Shown here in pieces: positions 18,948 to 27,993 of a stretch of 64,000 nucleotides of DNA; the stretch's first letter is position 1, and each line of letters begins with the position of its first letter. The translations under genes were made by a program, and so were the position numbers. The DNA lies in the NCBI RefSeq assembly GCF_019249245.1, contig NZ_JAESDK010000001.1:62001-126000 (forward strand), in the 5' to 3' direction. This DNA is from Alteromonas lipotrueiana. Its GTDB lineage: Bacteria; Pseudomonadota; Gammaproteobacteria; Enterobacterales; Alteromonadaceae. The notes under the pieces are model-generated. The model worked only from the letters and a program-made list of their open reading frames with translations. It did no database searches and was not told the DNA's origin.

Positions 18948-19500
18948 TTTGCTAATGGTGCTGTGCTTTGCTGCACCGGTTTATGCAAGCAGTTCAGATT
19001 TTCAAAAACCTATTACAGTAGATGCACGTACTCAGTCTATGGACGGTAAAAATAAGATTACCCGTTTTAAGGGCAATGTACTGATTACGCAGGGTTCCTT
19101 AACAATCAAAGCAACCGAAGTTGAAGTTAATGCCAAACAGGGCGAGGGCAAAGAAATTATGATTGCCCGCGGTACACCCGCCCAATATTCGCAAACTATG
19201 GACGACGGCAGCAAGGTAACGGCCCAGGCTAACGAGCTTCGTTATGAAGTTAATCAACGCACTATATCGATGCAGGGCAACGCCCAGATTAGCCAAAATA
19301 GCAGCATGGTTAGCGGCGATAGCATTACCTATGACATGATGAAAGAACAGCTGATGGCCACCAGTAGTGATAACAGCGATGACAGCCGGGTAACTACCGT
19401 TTTTCGACCACAGGCTGTAAAAAAACTAAGCGACGAAACATCAAACGACTCATCTGACAATGGCGCTGAGACCCAAAAAGATGTTGAAGGTAACAAATAA
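18916..19500 (+). CDS. lptA: Periplasmic LPS-bridge protein LptA
   Basis: LptA oligomerises to form the periplasmic bridge that carries LPS to LptD. The precursor has a signal peptide (about 1-24, ending VYASS) and an OstA-like jellyroll with [18 protein letters not shown] and [16 protein letters not shown] repeats, then a low-complexity polar tail rich in Ser, Asp and Asn. I chose the ATG at 18916 (194 residues) over the TTG six bases upstream. The start lies inside lptC. Confidence 0.93.
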   Translation: MLKLRSLLATSLLMVLCFAAPVYASSSDFQKPITVDARTQSMDGKNKITRFKGNVLITQGSLTIKATEVEVNAKQGEGKEIMIARGTPAQYSQTMDDGSKVTAQANELRYEVNQRTISMQGNAQISQNSSMVSGDSITYDMMKEQLMATSSDNSDDSRVTTVFRPQAVKKLSDETSNDSSDNGAETQKDVEGNK

Positions 19501-19502
19501 AT

Positions 19503-20228
19503 ATGGCAACACTGACCGCCAGTAATCTGGCAAAATCGTATAAATCCCGACAGGTAGTTCTTGATGTAAGCTTGTCGGTATCTACCGGTCAGATTGTAGG
19601 TTTATTGGGTCCTAACGGCGCTGGCAAAACAACTACCTTTTACATGATTGTAGGTTTGGTAGCGCTTGATAAAGGCAAAATTACCATTGATGATAATGAA
19701 CTGACTCATCAACCTATGCATGAGCGGGCACGTCAGGGAATTGGGTATCTGCCGCAAGAGGCGTCTATTTTTCGCAAGCTAACGGTTCACGACAATATTA
19801 TGGCTATATTGCAAACCCGCAGCGATTTAACCACCCAAAAACGTGAAGAAGAAGCCGACGCCCTACTTGATGAATTTAATATCAACCATATACGTAATAG
19901 TACCGGCATGAGTTTGTCGGGGGGCGAAAGGCGTCGGGTTGAAATTGCCCGGGCGTTGGCCGCTAATCCACAGTTTATTCTGTTAGATGAGCCTTTTGCC
20001 GGTGTTGATCCAATTTCGGTCAACGATATAAAAAAGATTATTCAACATTTGCGAGACCGGGGTATTGGGATCCTCATTACCGACCATAACGTACGGGAAA
20101 CCCTGGATGTATGTGAAGAAGCCTACATCGTCAGTCATGGAGAGCTCATCGCGCAAGGCAGTGCGGAGCATGTATTAAGCAACCAGAAAGTGCGTGATGT
20201 ATACCTTGGTGAACAATTCAAGCTATAG
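19503..20228 (+). CDS. lptB: LPS-transport ATPase LptB
   Basis: LptB is the cytoplasmic ABC ATPase dimer of the LptB2FG extractor. The 241-residue protein has Walker A GPNGAGKT at residues 36-43, a Q-loop at [17 protein letters not shown], the signature LSGGERRR, and Walker [13 protein letters not shown]. It follows lptA by two bases. The lptF and lptG permease genes are elsewhere. Confidence 0.97.
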   Translation: MATLTASNLAKSYKSRQVVLDVSLSVSTGQIVGLLGPNGAGKTTTFYMIVGLVALDKGKITIDDNELTHQPMHERARQGIGYLPQEASIFRKLTVHDNIMAILQTRSDLTTQKREEEADALLDEFNINHIRNSTGMSLSGGERRRVEIARALAANPQFILLDEPFAGVDPISVNDIKKIIQHLRDRGIGILITDHNVRETLDVCEEAYIVSHGELIAQGSAEHVLSNQKVRDVYLGEQFKL

Positions 20229-20253
20229 TGGGTATTAGGGACGAACTTATGCC

Positions 20254-20266
20254 CGGTGATTCACCG
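20254..20266. promoter_or_regulatory. Palindrome between lptB and rpoN
   Basis: CGGTGA-T-TCACCG, a perfect 6+1+6 palindrome, lies in the 77-base gap between lptB and rpoN. No T-run follows, so it is more like an operator or a small processing hairpin than a terminator. Confidence 0.35.
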
Positions 20267-20305
20267 ATTAAATTACACATGCACCCGAGTTTAAATAAGA
20301 CGTAG

Positions 20306-21790
20306 ATGAAACCATCTTTACAGCTAAAATTTAGTCAACAGTTAACCATGACCCCGCAATTGCAGCAGGCCATTCGGCTATTGCAATTGTCGACGTTGGA
20401 TCTGCAACAAGAGATTCAGGAAGCCCTGGACTCTAATCCGCTGCTAGAAGTTGATGAGACTAATGACAACGACGGGGCCGAGAAAAATAACTCTGATAAT
20501 AACAATGACTCAGACAATCTTGAGGCTTCAGCATCTAACAGCGAGAACATGGACTCAGGTGAAGCACTAGAAAAAAATGATTTGCCAGATGAGTTACCCA
20601 TCGACAGTACCTGGGATGAGTATTATTCGGCCTCTTCAGGCCCTGCTCCGGGTCCTGGTAGCGATGAAGATCAGGTATTTCAAGGCGAAACCACCGACGA
20701 TATTCAGGCCCACCTGTTGTGGCAAATGCGTTTGACTCACTTTTCTGAAATTGACCGCGTTATTGCTATGGCCATTATCGACTCTATCGACGAGTCAGGC
20801 TATTTAACCGTAACGGTTGAAGATATTTTGCAAAGCGTAAACAGCGAAGATACCGAAGAACCGGTTGAAGAAGATGAAGTCGAGTGCGTATTAAAACGTA
20901 TCCAGTTCTTTGATCCACTTGGCTCTGGGTCGCGCACACCGCAAGAGTGTTTGTTGGTTCAGTTAAAACAATTTCCACCCGATACGCCGTGGTTAAACGA
21001 AGCCCGTGTGCTAATTCAAGACTACGCTGACCTGTTGAGCAGCAAAGACTATCGAACCTTAATGCGTAAAAGTAAGCTTAAGGAAGACCAGCTTCGCGAA
21101 GCCATGCGCTTGTTGCAAACGCTGAACCCCAGACCGGGTAGCGCGCTGGTGACTAAAGAGCCCGAGTACGTTATACCAGACGTATCAGTGGCCAAGAAAA
21201 ACGGTCGATGGTCAGTTGAACTTAACCCTGACAGCTTGCCTAAACTCAGTGTCAACCAACAGTACGCGGCGATGAGCCGACGCGCTCGTAATAGCAGCGA
21301 TTCACAATTTATTCGTTCGCACATGCAAGAAGCTAAATGGTTTATTAAAAGCCTTGAGTCGCGCAACGACACGCTCTTAAAAGTAGCAAACTGTATTGTT
21401 CAGCAACAAATGGGCTTTTTTGAACACGGCCCTGAAATGATGAAGCCAATGGTGCTTAACGATGTTGCTGAAATGGTAGATATGCACGAATCGACCATCT
21501 CACGGGTGACAACCCAAAAATACATGCATACGCCGCGTGGAATTTTTGAGCTGAAGTATTTCTTTTCCAGCCATGTTGCCACTGATTCGGGCGGTGAGTG
21601 CTCTTCTACCGCCATTCGGGCGTTGATTAAAAAGCTGGTAGCGGCAGAAACACCCAGTAAGCCGCTGAGCGATAGCAAGATTGCAGACCTGTTGGCCGAG
21701 CAGGGTATAAAAGTTGCCCGGCGAACAATTGCAAAATATCGGGAATCATTATCGATTCCACCGTCTAACCAACGCAAAAGCCTGATTTAA
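20306..21790 (+). CDS. rpoN: RNA polymerase sigma-54 factor RpoN
   Basis: RpoN directs RNA polymerase to -24/-12 promoters activated by AAA+ enhancer-binding proteins. The 494-residue protein has the Gln-rich region I (residues 1-50, with [14 protein letters not shown]), an acidic region II (about 51-120), the core-binding and DNA-binding region III, a helix-turn-helix around [15 protein letters not shown], and the RpoN box [10 protein letters not shown] at 471-480. It is followed by hpf, ptsN, rapZ and npr in the usual order. Confidence 0.97.
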   Translation: MKPSLQLKFSQQLTMTPQLQQAIRLLQLSTLDLQQEIQEALDSNPLLEVDETNDNDGAEKNNSDNNNDSDNLEASASNSENMDSGEALEKNDLPDELPIDSTWDEYYSASSGPAPGPGSDEDQVFQGETTDDIQAHLLWQMRLTHFSEIDRVIAMAIIDSIDESGYLTVTVEDILQSVNSEDTEEPVEEDEVECVLKRIQFFDPLGSGSRTPQECLLVQLKQFPPDTPWLNEARVLIQDYADLLSSKDYRTLMRKSKLKEDQLREAMRLLQTLNPRPGSALVTKEPEYVIPDVSVAKKNGRWSVELNPDSLPKLSVNQQYAAMSRRARNSSDSQFIRSHMQEAKWFIKSLESRNDTLLKVANCIVQQQMGFFEHGPEMMKPMVLNDVAEMVDMHESTISRVTTQKYMHTPRGIFELKYFFSSHVATDSGGECSSTAIRALIKKLVAAETPSKPLSDSKIADLLAEQGIKVARRTIAKYRESLSIPPSNQRKSLI

Positions 21791-21821
21791 TAAGGCTACC
21801 TCACAATAAGGAAGACGAACT

Positions 21822-22109
21822 ATGCAAATCAATCTTACCGGTCATCATGTTGAGATCACTGACTCTTTGCGTACTTATGTCGATACAAAATTTGGTAAGC
21901 TGGAACGCCATTTTGATCATATTTCCAATGTTCATGTTATTTTAAATGTTGAAAAAATAACGCAAAAAGCCGAAGCTACGGTTCACTTAAGTGGTGCCGA
22001 GGTTTTTGCTTCAGCAGAAGACACCGATATGTATGCAGCCATTGATAGCATGGTAGATAAACTGGATAGGCAGGTTATCAAGCATAAGGAAAAACTAAAA
22101 AAACATTAG
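21822..22109 (+). CDS. hpf: Ribosome hibernation promoting factor HPF (short form)
   Basis: The 95-residue protein is the short HPF type, which binds the 30S decoding region and promotes 100S ribosome dimers together with RMF in stationary phase. It matches the family from MQINLTGHHVEITDSLR to the basic C-terminus (DRQVIKHKEKLKKH). An AAGGAAG ribosome site is well placed. The gene lies 31 bases after rpoN. Confidence 0.95.
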   Translation: MQINLTGHHVEITDSLRTYVDTKFGKLERHFDHISNVHVILNVEKITQKAEATVHLSGAEVFASAEDTDMYAAIDSMVDKLDRQVIKHKEKLKKH

Positions 22110-22118
22110 TCTGTCATT

Positions 22119-22562
22119 ATGGATATACAAGCCATCGTGAGCCTGGACCGCACGAAATGTGCGGTTCAGTGCAATAGCAAAAAACGAATACTGGAAATTA
22201 TCAGCGGTATCGCTTCAGATAATAACCCTGAAGTTGAAGAAACCGGTGTGCTCACTGCCCTTATGTCTCGTGAAAAGATGGGCAGTACCGGCATTGGTAA
22301 TGGTATAGCCTTACCACACGGGCGTTTGCCAGGATTAGATCGGGTCATTGCAATTGTAGTGACCAGTTCACCGGCCATCGATTTTGACGCCATTGATAAC
22401 AAACCTGTAGATATATTTTTTACTCTGCTGGTGCCCGAAGAGCAAACCGAAGGACACCTTCAAACGTTAGCTATGGTAGCAAGTAGATTAAGCAACAAAG
22501 AAACCGTAAAAGCCATTCGCCGGGCTAAAACAGGTGATGATATAATCGCCGCATTACAATAA
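22119..22562 (+). CDS. ptsN: Nitrogen-regulatory PTS protein EIIA-Ntr (PtsN)
   Basis: PtsN is the phosphoryl acceptor at the end of the PTS-Ntr relay and regulates potassium transport and other targets by binding. The 147-residue protein has the EIIA fold with the phospho-accepting His67 in GIALPHGRL. The enzyme I-Ntr gene ptsP is not in the window; the HPr-like partner npr is two genes downstream. Confidence 0.96.
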   Translation: MDIQAIVSLDRTKCAVQCNSKKRILEIISGIASDNNPEVEETGVLTALMSREKMGSTGIGNGIALPHGRLPGLDRVIAIVVTSSPAIDFDAIDNKPVDIFFTLLVPEEQTEGHLQTLAMVASRLSNKETVKAIRRAKTGDDIIAALQ

Positions 22563-22598
22563 CACTCTTCGCTTACGCGTATATCTGGGAGCTGCGTT

Positions 22599-23447
22599 TT
22601 GAAGCTTATTATTATTAGCGGAAGGTCGGGGTCGGGTAAGTCGGTTGCGTTGCGCGCGTTAGAAGATCTTGGTTATTATTGTGTTGATAATATCCCGGTG
22701 AACCTGCTGCCAGCCCTTACCCACTCAGTATCCGAGCAATTTGATCAGGTTGCGGTTAGCATTGATGTACGAAACCTGCCGAAGGATCCTACCGAACTGG
22801 TAGAGATTCTCGATTACTTACCCGAGTCCTGGTCAATGACTATCGTTTATATTGACGCCAGTGACGATATTCTGGTTAAACGGTTTAGTGAAACACGTCG
22901 GTTGCACCCCCTTGCACGACTAAAAAAATCGTTAGCTGAAGCCATTCATACTGAACGAGAATTGCTGGCACCTATCGCCGAGCGGGCCGATTTGTACATT
23001 GATACCGACTCGTTATCTGTACACCAATTAGCCGAGCTTATTCGTGAACGAATATTGGGCAAAAAAAGCTCTCGTCTGGTATTGGTCTTTGAATCATTCG
23101 GATTTAAACATGGTATTCCCAAAGATGCAGATTATGTCTTTGATGCCCGTTTTTTACCCAATCCACATTGGGAGCCTGACTTAAAGCACTTAAATGGTCT
23201 GGATGGCCCGGTAGAGGTATTTTTGGGTTCGCAACCGATTGTGACTAAGTTTGTATGGCAAATTCAAAATCTTATTACCACCTGGCTACCCCATTTGGAA
23301 CGCAACAACAGAAGCTATGTAACCGTAGCTATCGGCTGTACCGGTGGTCAGCATCGCTCGGTTTTTGTTTCAGAAACCCTGGCTAAAACGTTTCGTGACC
23401 TTCATCCTGATGTTCAGATACGCCACCGGGAGCTTAATAAAGAATGA
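22599..23447 (+). CDS. rapZ: RNase adapter protein RapZ
   Basis: RapZ is a P-loop protein that, in enterobacteria, binds GlmZ/GlmY small RNAs and guides RNase E to GlmZ, setting amino-sugar synthesis. The 282-residue protein has Walker A GRSGSGKS at residues 8-15, a Walker B-like VYIDASD, and the conserved C-terminal RNA-binding half with AIGCTGGQHRSVFV. The start is TTG at 22599, supported by GGGAG nine bases upstream and by the short gap after ptsN. Whether GlmZ-like RNAs exist in this lineage is not known from this sequence. Confidence 0.94.
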   Translation: MKLIIISGRSGSGKSVALRALEDLGYYCVDNIPVNLLPALTHSVSEQFDQVAVSIDVRNLPKDPTELVEILDYLPESWSMTIVYIDASDDILVKRFSETRRLHPLARLKKSLAEAIHTERELLAPIAERADLYIDTDSLSVHQLAELIRERILGKKSSRLVLVFESFGFKHGIPKDADYVFDARFLPNPHWEPDLKHLNGLDGPVEVFLGSQPIVTKFVWQIQNLITTWLPHLERNNRSYVTVAIGCTGGQHRSVFVSETLAKTFRDLHPDVQIRHRELNKE

Positions 23448-23716
23448 TGGTAGAAAAACAACTTACCATAGTTAATAAACTAGGCCTGCATGCCAGGGCA
23501 GCCACGCAGCTGGTGCAATTGGCCAATCAGTTTGATGCGCAAATTACACTTATAAAAGAAGATAAAACGGCAGATGCAAACAGCGTTTTAGGGTTAATGA
23601 TGTTAGAAAGTCATCAGGGTGAACAGGTTAAAGTCGTCAGTGAAGGGCCTGATGCAGAAGCGGCTATGGACGCTATTGAAACCCTAATCGCCGGGCGCTT
23701 CAACGAAGCTGAATAA
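23444..23716 (+). CDS. npr: Phosphocarrier protein NPr (HPr-like, PTS-Ntr)
   Basis: NPr carries phosphate from EI-Ntr to PtsN. The 90-residue HPr-fold protein has the active-site His16 in NKLGLHARAATQL and the Ser at the regulatory-helix position in DANSVLGLMML. The start overlaps the rapZ stop by four bases (ATGA). It closes the rpoN-hpf-ptsN-rapZ-npr run. Confidence 0.95.
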   Translation: MMVEKQLTIVNKLGLHARAATQLVQLANQFDAQITLIKEDKTADANSVLGLMMLESHQGEQVKVVSEGPDAEAAMDAIETLIAGRFNEAE

Positions 23717-23835
23717 TCTCTGGCCACCTTTATGTAATAGTAAAGTAATCGCGTTTTTCCTCGCAGCATACAATTTTAAATTTGTTGAGTTTGCTGCCTT
23801 GTTTCATACCCTGGTTGGGTCTATAGGTTAAGTTT

Positions 23836-25194
23836 GTGGCAGAAGCACTTGAATCAAAATTCGCTCAAAGTCAGCTACGTACGCTAAATGCGGCACTGGC
23901 GAACGGTCGATTTGTATCTGTTCGAAAAATGCTACACGAATTCCCCCCTTCAGACGTAGCCCTAATCCTTGAATCAAGCCCCACCAAAACCCGTGATGAG
24001 CTATGGGAGCTTATTGATGGAGACTCGCACGGGGATGTGCTTGAAGAGCTGTCTGAGGATGTGAGAAACGGCATTATTTCCAAGATGATTCCGCGAAATG
24101 TTGCCGATGCTCTTGAAGAAATGGACACCGATGATCTGGCAGAGACGTTAAGTAGTCTGCCAGATGAAGTACTGCATGATATTTTGCAGTCAATGGATAC
24201 TCAGGACCGACACCGTGCTGAGCAAGCGTTGTCTTATGGTGAGGAAACCGCTGGCTTCATCATGAACACCGATACCATTGCTTTGCGTCCTGATGTGTCG
24301 GTCGATGTAGTGCTTCGGTATATTCGTGTTAAAGGCAACCTTCCTGAGAATACAGACACTTTTTATGTGGTAAATCGCACTGACAATCTGGTGGGCTCGG
24401 TGCCCGTTGCGCGTTTACTGACCGCCACGCCCGAAGATAAAATAATAGAAATCATGGACGAAGAAATTCAGGCTATTCCGGTGAATATGCCTGACGATGA
24501 GGTAGCCAGTTTATTCGAACGCTATAATTGGTTGTCTGCTCCGGTGGTTGATGACAATTATCGGTTGGTCGGCCGTATCACCATCGATGATGTGGTGGAT
24601 ATTATTCGCGAAGACGCCGAACACTCAATGATGAGTATGGCCGGTCTTGATGATGAAGAAGATACCTTTGCTCCGGTATGGAAAAGTACGCAGCGGCGTT
24701 CAGTATGGCTGGGCGTTAACCTGGTAACCGCCCTGCTCGCCGCAATGGTCAGCGATCTTTTCGAGGCAACCTTAAGTCAGCTGGCAGTATTGGCAATATT
24801 AAATACCATCGTTCCGAGTATGGGCGGTGTGGCCGGTAACCAAACATTGACCTTGGTTATTCGGGGGATGGCATTAGGCCATGTGAATCCAAGCAGTTCT
24901 CGATGGCTAATTAGCAAAGAAATTGCCATCGGCTTTTTAAATGGTCTGATTTGGGCGGTACTCATTGCCACTGTTATCGCTTTGTGGAAGCAAAATATTA
25001 CGTTGGGTTTCATCATTGCGTTTGCCATGATGATAAATATGGTGGCCGCCGCGTTGGCTGGTGCCACACTACCTATCATAATGAAAAAACTTAAAATAGA
25101 TCCCGCCCTGGCAGGCAGTGTTATTTTAACAACCATTACCGACGTCGTGGGTATATTTGCTTTTCTTGGCACCGCTACTTTGTTCCTGGTGTAA
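23836..25194 (+). CDS. mgtE: Magnesium transporter MgtE
   Basis: MgtE is a Mg2+-gated magnesium channel of the inner membrane. The 452-residue protein has the cytosolic N domain (about 1-130), a pair of CBS domains (about 135-260), a linker helix, and five membrane segments (about 285-450), including the pore region with NTIVPSMGGVAGNQTLTL. The acidic N and CBS domains sense magnesium. The start is GTG at 23836. The gene lies 119 bases after npr and may have its own promoter. Confidence 0.95.
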   Translation: MAEALESKFAQSQLRTLNAALANGRFVSVRKMLHEFPPSDVALILESSPTKTRDELWELIDGDSHGDVLEELSEDVRNGIISKMIPRNVADALEEMDTDDLAETLSSLPDEVLHDILQSMDTQDRHRAEQALSYGEETAGFIMNTDTIALRPDVSVDVVLRYIRVKGNLPENTDTFYVVNRTDNLVGSVPVARLLTATPEDKIIEIMDEEIQAIPVNMPDDEVASLFERYNWLSAPVVDDNYRLVGRITIDDVVDIIREDAEHSMMSMAGLDDEEDTFAPVWKSTQRRSVWLGVNLVTALLAAMVSDLFEATLSQLAVLAILNTIVPSMGGVAGNQTLTLVIRGMALGHVNPSSSRWLISKEIAIGFLNGLIWAVLIATVIALWKQNITLGFIIAFAMMINMVAAALAGATLPIIMKKLKIDPALAGSVILTTITDVVGIFAFLGTATLFLV

Positions 25195-25465
25195 TGCTAC
25201 GGTAGCGGTATTAATTGTTTTTACAGCAAGCAAGAGCAGCGCTAAAGCAGGTTAAGGCACCGCTTGGTAACCAGGCGGCGAACGTAACTATATCCCTGCT
25301 AAACCTTCCTCGGTTGTATCGTTCTTGCTGTCGATCCTACCTTACGTCTTTATTACAGGGCTTGGGTATTTCTTGAGAATAACTGCGCCACAATTCATTA
25401 TTGCTGGTTATGCGTATAAGGAAAATAATAGCTTTTGAATACGCCAGGTCTTATAACCCCTCCCC

Positions 25466-25507
25466 TCTGATTTCTTATTCTTCTGATTTCTTATTCTTCT
25501 GATTTTT
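25466..25507. repeat. Short tandem repeat, 16-base unit
   Basis: A 16-base pyrimidine-rich unit, TCTGATTTCTTATTCT, occurs twice in tandem, followed by a third partial copy (TCTGATTTTTAAC). It is the kind of sequence that varies in copy number by slippage. Confidence 0.85.
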
Positions 25508-25569
25508 AACTCCTAAAAGCTTATAAATTTTCGGCCTTTTGTGATGGATTTTCTACTGTTTAATTTTTT

Positions 25570-25799
25570 GTGGGTGTCCTACGGTTTAGTAAAAAGTGGG
25601 TGTCCTATTAAATTCGCTCAACTAAATTCAAACTGAATGACTAGTTCCAAAGATTGATTTGAGCGTTTGTATTTTTGGGTGTGCGACGGTTTAGTGAAAG
25701 GTGGGTGTCCAGCTAATGAGTTGTGGGTGTCCAGCTAAATTTAATGAAATGGGGCTATATGAAGATGAAGGGAAACAGATCTGAAAACGGTGGGTGTCT
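25570..25799 (+). repeat. Cluster of dispersed GTGGGTGTCC motifs
   Basis: The decamer GTGGGTGTCC occurs at 25570, 25596, 25701 and 25723, with one-base variant GTGGGTGTCT at 25790. Two of these sit in a longer direct repeat, in which the decamer or a degenerate form is followed by ACGGTTTAGT(A/G)AAA and a second decamer (25570-25605 and about 25676-25710). The motif is the same as in the tandem array at 3917-4152, in the same orientation. No transposase gene accompanies it. Confidence 0.88.
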
Positions 25800-26020
25800 C
25801 TTTTAAAGTCCTCTTTGAAAGTCAATCTGAAGTCAACTTTTGAGTCGTGCCGTTAGTTTCACTCTTAGGATAATTTGAAATATCAAACGCTTATTCTTAA
25901 AAGAGTTAAAGGGGTCTTTTGCCCTGAACAAAGGGGCTGGTAAAAGTCGAAGATATCGACGCTGTTAAAGTATTGCTTTGGTTCATTAACAAAAGGGGAC
26001 TGAGGTGAGTGCTTTGCCTA

Positions 26021-26047
26021 AAAAAAATCCGGCTCAGTAGCCGGATT
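26021..26047 (-). terminator. Intrinsic terminator of sspAB
   Basis: A 9-base-pair stem, AATCCGGCT/AGCCGGATT, with a 4-base loop and a T-run on the minus strand lies 8 bases after the sspB stop. A-rich and T-rich flanks on both sides could also let it act on transcripts from the other direction. Confidence 0.88.
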
Positions 26048-26054
26048 TTTAATT

Positions 26055-26519
26055 CTATTTGATAATTTTTAAATTAGGTTTGCCTTTTTTCGGCGGTACC
26101 GGCGCATTATCTGAATCGGCCTCGCTAACATCGGCTGACGGTCGGCTAGAGGGCTCTATCTCCCGCTCTATGCTATCTGCTGAATCTGCAGACGCTAAGT
26201 CTTCCTCAACAGCGAACACAGTGCCTGCGCCGTTTTCACGCGCATAAATAGCTAATACAGCCTGACATGGCATGCTTAAGTTTTGCGGTTGACCCCCGAA
26301 ACGTGCCTGGAAAGAGATAAACTCTAAATCCATTGCAAAATTTACGCAGGCAGAAGGCGAGACATTTAAAACTATCTGACCCTCTTTCACAAATTCTTGC
26401 GGTACTTCAACAAGCCTATTTGTAGCATCAACCACTATGTAGGGCGTCATCTGATTATCAACTATCCAGTCAAAAAACGCTTTCAGCAAATAGGGCTGAT
26501 TTGGTGTCATAGTACTCAT
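26055..26519 (-). CDS. sspB: ClpXP adaptor SspB
   Basis: SspB delivers ssrA-tagged and other substrates to ClpXP. The 154-residue protein has the SspB substrate-binding domain (about 5-110, with PYLLKAFFDWIVDNQMTPYI and FEISF-like FISFQARFGG), then an acidic flexible linker rich in Ser, Asp and Glu, and a C-terminal ClpX-binding tail, PNLKIIK. This two-part layout is diagnostic. The start overlaps the sspA stop by four bases. Confidence 0.95.
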   Translation of the reverse strand: MSTMTPNQPYLLKAFFDWIVDNQMTPYIVVDATNRLVEVPQEFVKEGQIVLNVSPSACVNFAMDLEFISFQARFGGQPQNLSMPCQAVLAIYARENGAGTVFAVEEDLASADSADSIEREIEPSSRPSADVSEADSDNAPVPPKKGKPNLKIIK

Positions 26520-27148
26520 AAAGGATTATGAATTTCACGTTCTTGGTCGGTCAACGAGGCTTTAAATGAGCCTCGGGCAAAAATGCGTGTCATATATGCA
26601 TTAATGTCTTTACCGCCTGCCCCGTTAAGTTCAATACCTAAAGCCGGTAAACGCCATAACAGTGGGGCAAGATAACAATCAACCAGACTGAATTCTTCGC
26701 TCATGAAATAAGGCATTTCAGCAAACACCGGCGCCAGTGACAACAACGCTTCACGCAAATCGTTACGTGCAGCATCAACATCGCCTTCGCCACGAAAAAT
26801 TCGCGCCGCCAGTGAATACCAGTCGCTTTCAATACGGTGCATCATTAAACGGCTTTGACCACGAGATACTGGATATACCGGCATAAGTGGTGGATGCGGA
26901 AAGCGTTCATCAAGGTATTCCATGATGATGTGTGATTTATATAAAACCAGTTCACGGTCTACCAGCGTCGGGACAGTACCGTAGGGATTCAGATCAAGCA
27001 GATCCTCTGGCAAGTTGCTGGGGTCTGCATAACTGATTTCTACACCCACACCTTTTTCGGCCAGAACAATGCGTACCTGGTGACTGTAAATATCAATACT
27101 ATCTGAGAACAACGTCATGATAGAACGTTTATTCGCGGCTACGGCCAT
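26516..27148 (-). CDS. sspA: Stringent starvation protein A (SspA)
   Basis: SspA is a glutathione-S-transferase-fold protein that binds RNA polymerase and helps stationary-phase and acid-stress expression. The 210-residue sequence has the thioredoxin-like N-domain (TLFSDSIDIYSHQVRIVLAEKGV) and a helical C-domain with the conserved PPLMPVYPVSRGQSRLMM region. The ATG at 27148 has GGAGG seven bases upstream; an in-frame start at 27172 is less likely. The gene precedes sspB and follows the petABC operon. Confidence 0.95.
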   Translation of the reverse strand: MAVAANKRSIMTLFSDSIDIYSHQVRIVLAEKGVGVEISYADPSNLPEDLLDLNPYGTVPTLVDRELVLYKSHIIMEYLDERFPHPPLMPVYPVSRGQSRLMMHRIESDWYSLAARIFRGEGDVDAARNDLREALLSLAPVFAEMPYFMSEEFSLVDCYLAPLLWRLPALGIELNGAGGKDINAYMTRIFARGSFKASLTDQEREIHNPL

Positions 27149-27208
27149 TAATTTTCCTCCGTCGAGAGACACTCATACTGCTCCTAGTGAAGCAATATCG
27201 TAAAAGCT

Positions 27209-27231
27209 AAAAAAGGGGGCAACGCCCCCTT
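27209..27231 (-). terminator. Intrinsic terminator of the petABC operon
   Basis: AAGGGGGC-AAC-GCCCCCTT forms an 8-base-pair, GC-rich stem with a 3-base loop, followed by T residues on the minus strand. It lies 28 bases after the petC stop and upstream of sspA, and separates the two units. Confidence 0.9.
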
Positions 27232-27258
27232 GATGTATTATACACGAAACAATAGGTA

Positions 27259-27993
27259 TTAGTGTACTTCTCGCCAGTATTCTTTTTTCAACAGAAAAAC
27301 AAATACAAACAGCACAATAATGAAAACCAGCACCCATTTTCCTATGGACTCAGACTGGGGTCTGAAGGGTTCGCCAGTGTATTCAAGAAAGTTGACCAAA
27401 TCAGCAACAGCCTGGTCATATTCGTCAGCTGACAACGCCCCGTCGCCTGCTGACCGAATGCCTGAATACTGCTTAACCATTTCGCCGTCTATCATAACCT
27501 CTTCGTAAGTTTCAAGAGGCGTTCCCTGTAGGGGCTGCAATGCATGTGGCATACCCACTTCAGGAAAGACCTTATTGTTTACCCCAAAAGGCCGGTTTTC
27601 ATCCACATAAAAGGTACGCAAGTACGTGTACAACCAGTCTGCACCACGAACCCTTGCTACCAATGTCAAATCTGGGGGGGCTGCACCAAACCAGGTACCT
27701 GCACTTTCTGCGGGCATCGCCCGCTTCATATAGTCGGTAGGTTTATCGCCCGTAAACTGCAGATACTCCTGACCTAACTCTTCAGGTATTTTCAAATCAT
27801 CAAACGTACGGCTATACCGTTGATATTGCATCGAGTGACAACCCGCACAGTAGTTCATAAACGTCTGTGCCCCGCGCTGTAACGATGCTTTATCTGATAA
27901 ATCGATAGGTGCTTCGTCTAATGGAAAATTTCCTGATGCTGCCAGTGTTATAGACGAAAAACACATTGCTGCTAATAGAATCAGTTTTCTCAT
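27259..27993 (-). CDS. petC: Cytochrome c1 of the bc1 complex
   Basis: This is the haem c subunit of ubiquinol-cytochrome c reductase, passing electrons from the Rieske protein to soluble cytochrome c. The 244-residue precursor has a signal peptide (about 1-19), the haem-binding CAGCH at residues 49-53, an internal MPHALQPL that may hold the axial Met, and a C-terminal membrane anchor (about 220-238). The start overlaps the petB stop by four bases. Confidence 0.95.
   Translation of the reverse strand: MRKLILLAAMCFSSITLAASGNFPLDEAPIDLSDKASLQRGAQTFMNYCAGCHSMQYQRYSRTFDDLKIPEELGQEYLQFTGDKPTDYMKRAMPAESAGTWFGAAPPDLTLVARVRGADWLYTYLRTFYVDENRPFGVNNKVFPEVGMPHALQPLQGTPLETYEEVMIDGEMVKQYSGIRSAGDGALSADEYDQAVADLVNFLEYTGEPFRPQSESIGKWVLVFIIVLFVFVFLLKKEYWREVH

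Larger units (their letters stand above)
25195..26020. other. Gene-free region between mgtE and sspB
   Basis: I see no supportable gene in these 826 bases, which separate the convergent mgtE and sspAB genes. The first 270 bases are unremarkable. A short tandem repeat lies at 25466-25507 and a cluster of GTGGGTGTCC motifs at 25570-25799. The rest is AT-rich, without open frames that look coding. It may be a landing site of decayed repeats. Confidence 0.6.
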
